From Inia geoffrensis (lineage: Eukaryota > Chordata > Mammalia > Artiodactyla > Iniidae): a DNA stretch of 64,000 nt. A program made the position numbers and the translations under genes. The notes beneath the pieces were generated by a model. That model did no database searches and was not told the origin of the DNA. It saw nothing but the letters and a program-made list of their open reading frames with translations. Within the stretch, counting starts at the first letter, position 1. Each line of letters starts with the position of its first letter. The stretch covers positions 63,992,408 through 64,056,407 of the forward strand of contig CM070904.1 of the NCBI GenBank assembly GCA_036417435.1. The letters run 5' to 3'. This document shows, piece by piece, positions 54,546 through 64,000 of the stretch.

Positions 54546-54689
54546 GATAATTTTGGGAAGAGGTCTTGAGGATTCTCTCTGAAACTTGTTGGGAGGTGCA
54601 CTGTGAATTTTGCCAACTTCATTGGGAGATTTTGCTCATAAGGAAAATGGTAGCTTATTCAATAGGGACAAAAGATCAGTGTTTTCAGA

Positions 54690-55000
54690 AACAGCTCTAG
54701 TATCTTCAGGGACTGGACAAATAAATAATGTCAAAGGGTTATTTAATTCACCTGGTTGATTATTTTGAAGACTACTGTCAAATCTCAGAATTATTTTCCA
54801 CTTTTGGGAGAAAGAAATACCAACATGATACTTCTCTAAGAAGTCTTAGCCTAATAAATGAATAAGGGTGGAGGAACTAAGGAGGAAAGGGGGTGTATCT
54901 CTCAAAGGGTCTAAACACAAGGGAATAAGTTCAGAGACAGGAACTTCTTAAGGTTCATTAGAGATCCCCACTATTTTGACTGTTTTGGTACTCCAAGATA
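54690..55000 (-). pseudogene. ERV protease-like remnant
   Basis: The minus strand reads TVKIVGISNEP near 54990-54960 and DFLEKYHVGISFSQK near 54850-54800, with stops between. Position between gag and RT and the pattern fit a retroviral aspartic protease. The active-site DTG is not visible. Confidence 0.6.
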
Positions 55001-55077
55001 GGGGCTGCTCTGTTGTAGTGGGGCTGAGCACCAAGAGTGTGGTTCTGATGTTATTTAGGACTGGAAGAGAGGCATCC

Positions 55078-56310
55078 TCAGTCTAGAGAAATGTTTCTCC
55101 AAGCCAGTGAAGAAGATTGAGAAGAGCCCCTGTAGTTCCTCGGAGCCATGTCATTGAGAATCAGGAGGACATTGGAAAGGCTGGTTAGAAGGCTGAAGGC
55201 TCCTAAAGTGCTTAAATTTGTAATAATCTCTTTTTCAATGTCCTGGCTCTTTGTAACAGTAGAAGAAACTAGGAAGGTTTTGCTTTGTTTAGGACACTTC
55301 ATTTGCTGGAGTTGAAGAATTTTGGCCGTATTTTTTTGAGGCGACTCATCTGGAGTTTGAGAGAGCTGGTTTGCCAGATTAACTAAATCTGGAATAGGCA
55401 TAGTTTCCCATTCCATTCTGGTCCTTTCTACTAGAAGGGAAAGGTCACAGTTCAGCTCATCAATAAGCATAAAGTTAAAAGCTACCTAGGTAGAATCAGC
55501 ATCTGAAAAAAAAAAAGCCAGAATTTTCTTTAAAAATAATCTGAAGTCGAGTGTAAGGATCATGAACAGATTCATCAGATTCTATGTGCAAACTTGAATT
55601 TTGTTCCAACTAACAGGCTTTGGAAAAGCCCTAAGAATGACTCCATGAAGTTGCCTGGGGATTGCTTGAGCCTGATCAAGTAATAAGTTAGGGGGCTGGT
55701 CTCCCATTTGTCATTTTAGAGATCTTTCAGGATTTTCCCAGTTAGTGGTTTTCATCCAATGCTGGGCTTGATCTTCACTGACAAATATATGAACTAGATG
55801 ATATAAGTCAGAGAAACGAGGTCAACAAGTTTGAATGACTATATTAAATTCCTCAGCAAATCTGTGAGGATCTTCATTTACTTTGGAAAAATCTTTGGCT
55901 ATGGCTCACAGTTCAGCTTTGATTCAGGGGATATAAGAAATTAAAGGTTTAGCCTCTGAATCCACAGAAGGCTTAATTTAAAAAGGACAATTTCTGACAA
56001 GTTCAGAGGAAAAGGGAGTGGGTAGAGTTTCAGAAAAGGGGAAGTCTGGCAAGAGAATGAGTATAAGGGAACTGAGGGTATAGAGGAGACGTGGGTGGTG
56101 TAGAAGGAAAGGAGGAAGATGGTGCTGGTGACTGGTGCCTCAGTTAATCTTAAAAATCTTATTTTGCAGAGAAGCAATTTTAGACTCCTGATAATGTTGA
56201 GAAGCCTTAAAATACCAATTGAAATAAGCATTCCACTAAGCTCTGGAAATTTTTGAGCTATTGCAGTCCAATTCAGTTTTAAGGAAATTAAATTTAGAGA
56301 TTCCAAAAGT
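55078..56310 (-). pseudogene. ERV gag-like remnant
   Basis: Two minus-strand open pieces, 56306-55941 (121 codons) and 55470-55078 (130 codons), lie where gag belongs. The second carries a Glu-rich stretch and KCPKQSK, possibly a broken nucleocapsid zinc knuckle. Assignment is by position and composition; I do not see a diagnostic intact motif. Confidence 0.55.
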
Positions 56311-56489
56311 TCTCCATAATGGCCATTGATATTCTAAATTGCCTTTGGTCAGGTTGGTCCATTTTGTTAGAAATGAACATGAGGGAAAAGCACAGTTTTT
56401 AAACATAAAATTGACCAGAGACCTTGTAGGGGGACACCCTCAAAATATTTAGATAACTGGGATCCTATTCTCAGAGGTTTTTCTCTCGA

Positions 56490-56760
56490 GTAGAGAACAA
56501 TTTTCAAACAGCTTAAACAGCTTACAGCACAAACAGCTCAATTCAAACAGCTTGCAAGCAGTACCAGCCAATTCTAAGGAAACAGCTTGGTCCCAGAAGA
56601 GTGAGGCCAAAGGCTTTTTCAGCCAGTTTCCAGAGAATAGCCCCTTCCAAAGGAATAGGCCAAAGGCTGAAAACCAGCAGCTTCAGAGAAGCAGACCCTG
56701 TTCCCAAAGGAATTGGCCGAAGGCTTTTTTAGCCAGCTTCAGTTGAAACAGACTGATCTC
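56490..56760 (-). repeat. Degenerate tandem repeats in the ERV leader
   Basis: Plus-strand aaacagct occurs at about 56505, 56515, 56531, 56545 and 56579. A longer unit of about 50-60 bp containing 'ggccaaaggctttttcagcc' (also 'ggccaaaggctgaaaacc' and 'ggccgaaggcttttttagcc') occurs three times between 56600 and 56740. Confidence 0.75.
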
Positions 56761-57056
56761 AAAATCAAACCAAAATGCCAAGAAGGTACTCATATACAGA
56801 ACAAGGCTTTAACCAGAAAGACAAAACCTTAAAATAGATCTCAAATAAATCCTGGAGAGCTTCAAATGCAAAGAGGATGTGAGTTCTGATCCAGGAGAAA
56901 GAAGTGCTTTCAAACTCCAGGGTTGGCAAGAAAGCAGTGAGTGACAATGGGCTCTATTGTGGATACTGCACCTGTTTGCTAACCAACCACAGAGCTATTG
57001 GAGGCCTTCTCTGTTCCCAGTACAGGTCAACATTTTGGTAGCTGGAAATATTTATT

Positions 57057-57383
57057 TGGAAATAACTAGATTGCCAGATATTTCTATAGCAAAGATAGGT
57101 TCATTCAGGATCAGTAGACAACTGTAATTCAGGATCTGCAACAATGTAAGCCACATGCAAGTCCCCACACAGCAAAAGAAGAACTCTTTTACAGAGGGGA
57201 AAAGGAAGTTGGGAGGGCTCTAGTAAACAAAGAGTCCATGGCTTTTCATTGGCCGAATCCTTGCCAGGAAAGAAGAGGCTTTCTTCTTCCAGTTGGGCTC
57301 TGCTATCCTCCAGGGCATGAGAGCGCCCCCTTGTGGCTCCCCAACTGTATTTAATTGAGGTTTCTGTTTATTAATTTTTTACA
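57057..57383 (-). repeat. ERV 5' LTR
   Basis: About 327 bp, starting TGTAAAAAATTAATAAACAG and ending TTATTTCCA on the minus strand. It keeps a CCAAT box (reverse of attggccg). The polyadenylation hexamer of the sister LTR is AATGAA here (57105-57100). Confidence 0.88.
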
Positions 57384-57522
57384 CCAGCAACCTGTAGTTT
57401 AAAATATATACATAGTATCAGAATATTATAATTAATTATAAGAGCAATCATTTGATCAAATTCTAGAGAGAGAGAAAAAAGTCTGTGGGGTTCATGTGCC
57501 ACATTTGTGGGACTTTAAAAAC

Positions 57523-57660
57523 TTTTTTTATTGAGGTATAGTTGATGTACAATATTATATAAGTTTCAGGTGTACAACCTAGTGATTCGCAATTTTTAAA
57601 CGTTATACTCCAGTTATAGTTATCAAAAAATATTGGCTACATTCCCTGTGATCTTCCATG
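57523..57660 (-). repeat. L1 LINE 3' end (antisense)
   Basis: 'tttttattgaggtatagttg', 'tgtacaatattatataagtt' and 'tcaggtgtacaacctagtga' are the reverse complement of an L1M-type 3'UTR end. Truncated just right of the ERV. Confidence 0.85.
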
Positions 57661-60061
57661 CTCATGGTGGATGACTTGGTGTAACAATCAATTTGAATGG
57701 CAAGGCTTAGCTAATGTGGTCAAGGAGTCGTATGGGAGCCTGTGGGATCCAAAAAGACTGTGGGCTGTCTGGACCATCTGGTGGCTAAGGGATTGTGCTT
57801 TTCTTCTAATTAGCACTGACTCTGATGCAGCAAGTTCTCCCTTTCATGCTGCCTCCTCAGAGCTCATACTGATGAACTGTCACAGGGGAGGAAGTTGTGA
57901 AGAAGGATGAAGGAAACAGCAGGCAAGAGAGAGGAAAAGCAGATGGTGGACTCTGTGGAAACACGCAGTCTGGTCAGGCATGAATTTGTTGTCCTATAAC
58001 GTGATGCCACAACTGGTTACACTGAGGCATGAGTGCAAACCCACAATTTCTCTCTTGGCGAGAAAGGTCAGAGAAATTAACTTTTGTTGTGATACGGAGG
58101 CATGGCCTTTTATTCTGTTGTTACCCTGTTCCTACTGTAACAGGAAAAAGGAACAACAACATTGCCTTCTCCCATATAAACTCCCATTTCCTGATGGAAG
58201 GTAAAAGAAGAAAATCCGCTTTGTTGAAAACAGGAGGGGCCATGCTTGACTGCATGAGGACTTGCTCTAGTTTTGCTTTTATTCAGATAAAATATCCAAT
58301 GTGCATTACTAGATATTTTCAAATGTATTCTTACAGACCGAAGTACTATTTATGCCAGAATCTCCTTGTCTGTACGATTCACAATTTGTCCTTCGCTAAA
58401 TGTAGGGTCCCTCCTTTGAAAAATCCATAGTCACTGACCTCTGGGTGCCATTACAGTATCAGCCTAGTGGTAAGCCTAATATTTCATAGAAGCACAGAGA
58501 CTTCTATGGTTTCCGTATTTCTAACATGGTCATATCTTAGTTATAGATGAGATAAAAATACCCAGAAAAAAATATTTTTTCATAATACTTCAGGAAAACA
58601 ACCACTTGCTCTAAAATTCTTTTCTACCACCCCTCTGAATGTTTCCAGGACCAAAGAAGCAGCAAGGTTTTTGAGGGAAAGACACATTGTCGACCTTGTG
58701 TAAGATTTTATCCAATCTTGAATTTGTGGGCCAGAAAAGATTTGCAGGACACAAAACACTTTTAATCATTATTTTGCTACACTCCATTTAACAATTAGGT
58801 AATAGAATACCCCAGACATTAAACCAGTCACAAAAACTTTGGTAAGAGAAAAAAATCAGATGGAAAACCAAGAACTAAGTACCTCATCTTATTTAGAGGA
58901 CTTGAAGTATAGGCGCGGGGAGGGGAAAATGATGGGAATGATGCCTTCCTTCTTTCACTTCCCTAGATCATAGTGGTCTTCTCTGTAACGATAATCAACT
59001 GATTATGACTTGGTGAGATCTGGAAGAAAGCCATCCGAAGTGCTGTGCAGAATAAACTGTCATTAACCTGGATGAGTATGTGTGAGTGTGTGCGTGTAAG
59101 ACAGAGATACGAAGTCATCCAAGAAGGCTAAAGGAGGAATAGTAACAGCCAACAATCTCCAGGAGAATAAAATCAGATGTTTGCATGTCACAGATCTGTG
59201 TGGCAGACAAGCCCACGTTTTAAGACAAGGGGGATCTTGATTTCCCCCTTCAACAGGATTGATTTCCCCTTTCTGATGCTTTGACCCAGTGCTGATTCAT
59301 CCCAGTTTTGACCATACCCTTTACTCAGTTGTCACTTTGGCCTTTGGGAGACAAAAGATACAGGAAAAAATAAATAAAGATAATGGGAGTGAACAGACAT
59401 ATAGAGAGGAAGGGTCAGAGAGGGCTCTGGCCTTGTTCACCTGAAGGTTAAGTCTAGTTTAGTACACGGATGCGAATCAAAGCGTGCCTCCTGCTTTTTC
59501 CTCACTTCACTTCAAACAGTGCCTATATTCTTGCTTTTGTAGAATAAAGATGACTTTATCTTCTCTCTTTACCTGGGTTCCCTGGAAACAGATTCTGAGA
59601 TGGAGAGATGCAAGCAGGGTTTGTTTTGGGGGGTGAGATCTAGAGCAGAAATATCTCTCAGCAGATCCACCAGTAGGCAAGTGAAGAGGGCAGGGTGGGA
59701 CAGTGAGAGATGCTGACCAGCAGTACAATTGCAAAGGAAGCCTCATTATACGGGGACCTCAGGAGCTTGTATGGCCCTTTAGAGTGTTCCCAAATGAAGT
59801 AAGGGAGGAGATGCTTGCGTTCCCTTATTCATCAGTCATTGGGTTCAGGCCACCCCAAAACGGTATAACCTTAGGGGAGAATGTTCCCAGGGCCTAGGGT
59901 AGTACCAAGTGAGGGAGGCAGCTGTGGGCTCTTGGGAGCCATATTCCCAGGGCTGGGCCTGGGGGTATCCCCGTCCTGAAGATGGGATCTGAGCAGAGAA
60001 CTATGGTGTCCATTATGTTCTCTCACAAGTAATTGTTTTACCAGATTAAAAAAATATGCAA
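57661..60061. other. Intergenic, unassigned
   Basis: An open frame of 133 codons at 58029-58430 (plus) has no recognisable domain. At 59560-59930 the sequence has the look of an old LTR-type repeat ('tgggttccctggaaacagat'), unassigned. No gene recognised. Confidence 0.6.
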
Positions 60062-60270
60062 GGGCTTCCCTGGTGGCGCAGTGGTTGAGAGTCCGCCTGC
60101 TGATGCAGGGGACACGGGTTCGTGCCCCGGTCCGGGAAGATCCCATATGCTGCGGAGCGGCTGGGCCCATGAGCCATGGCCGCTGAGCCTGCGCGTCCAG
60201 AGCCTGTGCTCCACAACGGGAGAGGCCACAAGAGTGAGAGGCCCGAGTACCACAAAAAAAAAAAAAAAAG
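60062..60270 (+). mobile_element. CHR-type SINE
   Basis: Starts gggcttccctggtggcgcag, includes 'gggttcgtgccccggtccgg' and ends 'gagaggcccgagtaccac' with 17 A. Close to the family consensus, so young. Target duplication unclear. Confidence 0.92.
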
Positions 60271-60841
60271 CAAAACCAGGAAGATAAGACTTTGGTGAAA
60301 ATAAGAGAATTCAAAGTTGGATAGTAACTTGCAAGGAGAAGATTGGAACTTCACATTTAAACTGAATTTTATCTATGTCCTTCTTAAAAAATAAAATGTC
60401 TAAAATGACACTATCCACTATAACGACAACTAGCCACATGTATCGATTGAGCCCTTGAAATATGGCAAGTCCAAATTGAGATGTATTAGAAGTGTAAAAT
60501 GCACACATTTTGGAGACTTAGTAGGAAAAAAATAATGTGAAATATCTTATTAATAATTTTTACACTGTTAACATCAATATAATATTTCTGCTGTAGTGAG
60601 TTAAGTAAAATGTTATTAAAATTGATCTCACCTGTTTAACTTTTTCAATGCAGCTATTGGCAAATTTTAAATTAATTATGTGTATCATATGTGTATTGGA
60701 CAGAGCTGGTCCAGAATAATCTTAAATCCTGACAAAGTGTCATGATCTCAAGCCACAGCCTAAGACACAGAAGCACTGGAAAGGGCCACAGAATGGGGAG
60801 TGCAGAAACCATCTCGCCCCCTTACCAGAAATTCATTTCCC

Positions 60842-61075
60842 ACAGCCGCATAGCACAAGGAGATGAGCTCAGTGCTTCGTGACCACGTAGAGGGGTGGGA
60901 TACGGAGGGTGGGAGGGAGATGCAAAAGGGAGGGGATATGGGGATATATGTATATGTATAGCTGATTCACTATGTTATACAGCAGAAACTAACACACCAT
61001 TGTAAAGCAATTATACTCCAATAAAGATGTTAAAAAAAATAGATAGATAAATAGATAAATAAATAAATAAATAAA
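60842..61075 (+). mobile_element. 5'-truncated L1 3' end, recent
   Basis: 234 bp from 'cacagccgcatagcacaagg' through 'tatgtatagctgattcacta' to 'ttatactccaataaagatgt' and an (A/T)-rich gataaata tail. Perfect 15-bp target duplication agaaattcatttccc at 60827-60841 and 61076-61090. The 3' end type is that of cetartiodactyl L1s. Confidence 0.93.
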
Positions 61076-61090
61076 AGAAATTCATTTCCC

Positions 61091-64000
61091 TGGCCTTACT
61101 AACACGGGAACCCAAAAGCGCCTTATTTAGCTCTTGAGAGACCAAGATAGCGCCTGGGTCATACAACCAGTTGTGCCTCATTTGTAGTGGGAGTGGATGG
61201 AGGAAGTAAGCAAGATTCATTGTGCCTTCCTCCTTGGGAACCAGAGCCTCTGGCAAGTAAAAGGTTTTGCTTTATTCACAAATCAACAGATTGTGACTCA
61301 TTTCAAACCTTTTCCTCAGGACAAAGGAATTGTATCTGCCACAGCTCAGTGATCAGTTTGGGTGGACCAGGGAACAGCTGGAGCCCAGTGAGCAAGCTCT
61401 TGGATGTAGTGAAACAATTACTCCATATGCCAGGAACATGACCACATGTGGCACTAGATTATGACCAAACAGAACTGAGTCACACTGAGAGCAAAAATAA
61501 GGTAATGTAAAGAAGTGACTTGTATTTGTTTCTATCACCAACTGTGCAGCAGTCCTTTTGTACTGATTTTGTTGATTGCCATCAATTCTATGCCAGCCGT
61601 GTTTTCCCCAGCTCGTGATTTTATTTCAACATCACCCAGAACCACTCATTTCTCTCACTCTCGCTGCCAAAGACCGAGTCCAGATTTTCATCACCTCAGC
61701 CCGAATGACTGCAACCAGCTCCTTCCTTAATCTTTTTCCTTCCAAGTTTTCTCTCTTCAGTATGATTTAGCTTGTTAACTCCTTGTAGACCATCTTTTCT
61801 AAAACATGTCACTCCACTGCGCAAAAAACTAGAATGCTTCATTTGTATTGGTCACCCAGTCAAACCCAAGCTCGGTCTGGCATTCCGATAGATGCGCAAA
61901 GCACATTCATTTCTCTTCTTCCTTTTTCCTCATTACCTCCGTTTGTAATGTATTTCCTACTCTTTCCCTTTTAAAATTATTTTAAAGAACTATGAACATC
62001 TATTATACACAAGGCATTATTCAAATTCCTTATTTACTCTAATTCAGAAGCTTTTCTCAATCCCTGGCTTTTCAGAACTCTACAATACCTATAATTTGTA
62101 TACCACATAATTGTTGTTCACTCATATTTTTCCTGATAATTTTGTGCCTATAATCTTTGAACTCTCAACCTATTTGTTAACTCCCCAAGGTCAGAGATTA
62201 CTCCTTATACTTCAAGTCAGGAAAGGAAATTAATATTTATTGAATGCCTTCTTTGTGTCAGTCACTGTAAAATGTGTTCAACATTTGTTATCTGCAATTT
62301 CTCTGTATCCACTTTTCCTTGTATGTGTGCTTTCCCTTCATTGTTTCCGTATTTCCCTGCCAGACTGCCCCAGTGCCTGACGCCAAATAACACTGACTCA
62401 AGTAAGAAGCAGATTTACTGTGTTTTGGGACAACGATGGTAGAATTTCCACCGGTAATTTCTACTTGGGCTGCAGCCTCCTGCCTTGCTTCTGGGATTCC
62501 CTCTCTCTTCGACATTTTCTCCCTTCCTCTTTAGCCCCTTCTAAATGATTCTGTTTTATGCAAAACATTTAAGCTATTTCTTTGACTCATTACCAATGCC
62601 GTAAGAAGGTCTCATCTTCAAAAATAAGCACACACATTAGCGGGGGCATTCTAAAACCAAGGTAGTTCTCTCTCTCAGAGTTATTCTGCGAGTTTTAGTT
62701 ATTTAAAAAAATATATATCATACACACATTTTCTCGTTTCATCCTCTCAACAACTCATTTCATGGTCTTTCATGTAAGATAGGAATTTGGGGTTCAGTTA
62801 TTGGTATTGTAAAACTGATTGTTTGGATTCAGAAAATGAAATTATTTAGTGATAAAACACATTCTGTCCTTTTTCTAAATTTTTTGGTTAGAGAATTGGT
62901 CAGATGCATCTGAATCATTTCCTATGTGAAATTCAATGCTTATACATAGTTGGATATTTGAAAATTATAACTTCTTATGACTAATTCTCATATTCCTTTA
63001 GATGTTACTGTATGAGTCTGAGTTCAATCTAGATGGAGAAACCACAGAGTAATCTGAACAGGTAAATTTTAATATAAATAATTATTAACTACGATGGGAT
63101 TGGAGTAGCAGAGCATTAGCTAAAAAGGACCCTAAAGAATATTGAAATAGCAGACATATGAAGCAACTACTTCCCTTGTGGCTGAGATAGGGCACCCAAG
63201 GCTGATTCAGAACTTATTGGATAGGGCAATTGCAGATTACTGAAAGCAAGGAAGTTGCCATGGTGCCACCAGAACTTGCCAGAAGTCTGTCTACCTTTTG
63301 GAGCATGCTGGAAATGTGCTCTCTGGGGACCAGGGAAAGCTGTTCAAGGGGAGGTGTCTTACTGGAGGTGCTCTACACAAAACTGCCTGGGAATATGCGG
63401 TTGCTGGTCACTGAGTGCTGTGGCTGCCATGCAAGACCCTGGTGCTGGAGAAAGCCATGTGTACTGCAGGAACTGGATGCTAGAGAAGCCACTCAGGCTG
63501 CTGAAGCCTGAACCAGGAAACTAAACCATTTCTTTCTGCACTGCCTCTCCAGCACCCTCTACAGGCAAACTTTAATGTCATGCCAACAGGCAAAGCAAAA
63601 ATGTTTAAAGGGCCCAGATGCATCTTTAGGGAGCAGATAAAAAGGTTGGATTTGGAGACAAAAAGCAATAAATTGATAATTGTCACTGTTATTTTCGGAT
63701 ATTCCAGGGACTAAAAATGTTAGTATGGATATTCACAAAACTATCCCACCTCCCAGTGCACATTTCCAAGGTGGAAAAACCCTTTGTGGTTCAGGCATCC
63801 ATCAAGCCTAGTATAATGAAGGGAGAAAAAGAAATGAACACAGTAAAACAATACTGACTTACATTAAAAGGAAGAGACTGGGAGAAGGAGTAGGGAAGAT
63901 AAAAAGTAATACAGGATAATATAGGGAGATAATTTTGAGGAGTTTTGAAAAGAGAAAAAGAGGTGGTGAAGTAGTTCTCATGCATAATGTTTTTGTTCTC
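61091..64000. other. Intergenic toward the right edge
   Basis: Contains an L2-like remnant (61620-61900). The part at 63040-63680 reads like an old dispersed repeat ('aactaaaccatttctttctg', 'caataaattgataattg') that I cannot name. The 3' exon of IFIH1, the next gene in human, was looked for on the minus strand and not found. Confidence 0.6.
61620..61900 (+). repeat. L2/CR1-clade LINE remnant
   Basis: 'tttcatcacctcagcccgaa', 'tgactgcaaccagctccttc' and 'aaaacatgtcactccactgc' follow the plus-strand L2/L3 ORF2 end. Confidence 0.55.

Larger units (their letters stand above)
52760..57383 (-). mobile_element. Decayed class I endogenous retrovirus, internally deleted
   Basis: Minus-strand provirus with a 5' LTR (57057-57383), a repeated leader, gag-, protease-, RT- and integrase-like remnants in order, then a polypurine tract and a 3' LTR (52760-53089). 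Assignment to class I (gammaretrovirus-like) rests on the RT motif RFVQDL near 54400 and the integrase C-terminal pattern around 53600-53700. About 4 kb lies between the LTRs, against 6-8 kb for a complete provirus: most of RT, RNase H, the first half of integrase and essentially all of env are missing. Every remaining gene has stops and frameshifts. The LTRs differ at many positions and by indels, so the insertion is old. Subfamily not assigned; no convincing target duplication seen. Confidence 0.88.

Noticed and set aside
58029..58430. 133-codon open frame on the plus strand
   Set aside because: No recognisable domain and no supporting splice or promoter signals. The length is compatible with chance in this sequence.
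63230..63524. Two overlapping frames of about 90 codons near the right edge, considered as an IFIH1 exon
   Set aside because: Wrong strand for IFIH1, and no match to its C-terminal sequence. The region looks like an old dispersed repeat.

Overview
The window is mammalian nuclear DNA: long introns, canonical GT-AG exons, about 40% GC by eye, and many interspersed repeats. The repeats point to a cetartiodactyl, most likely a whale or dolphin. The tRNA-derived SINEs begin 'ggcttccctggtggcgcagtgg' (CHR type), and the full form ending 'gagaggcccgcgtaccgcaaaa' is the one abundant in cetaceans. Two short L1 tails end in the 'ttatactccaataaagatgtt' type of 3' end seen in cetartiodactyl L1s. The species call is inference; the order-level call is strong.

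The only protein-coding gene I can support is FAP (fibroblast activation protein alpha / seprase, a DPP4-family serine protease), on the minus strand. The 5' part lies in the window: 5'UTR and exons 1-15 (43563 down to 1461), coding for residues 1-426 of a protein that has 760 residues in human. Every splice junction is GT-AG, all phases join without a stop, and residue numbers fall exactly on the human ones (Arg123, Glu203/Glu204, Cys321/Cys332, N-glycosylation sites at 49, 92, 99, 227, 314). The remaining exons, which carry the alpha/beta-hydrolase catalytic domain, lie beyond the left edge. In human the gene order is GCG - FAP - IFIH1; neither neighbour reaches into this window.

Layout: 1-1460 is part of intron 15; 1461-4148 holds exons 15-13; 4149-19896 holds exons 12-7 separated by introns with MaLR LTRs, MIRs and SINEs; 23216-26999 holds exons 6-3; 27000-42930 is a 15.9-kb intron 2 full of L2, L1, MLT1 and SINE insertions; 42931-43563 holds exons 2 and 1; 43564-64000 is the 5' flank/intergenic region toward IFIH1. 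The intergenic part contains a decayed, internally deleted class I endogenous retrovirus on the minus strand (52760-57383), with two LTRs, a polypurine tract and gag/protease/RT/integrase remnants. It also holds L1 and SINE copies and a (CA)n microsatellite.

I found no bacterial-type system, CRISPR array, novel operon or new RNA gene. The most useful second-look items are the ERV structure, the repeated leader of that ERV, a back-to-back SINE pair sharing three copies of one target site, and clusters of substitutions in the FAP beta-propeller.
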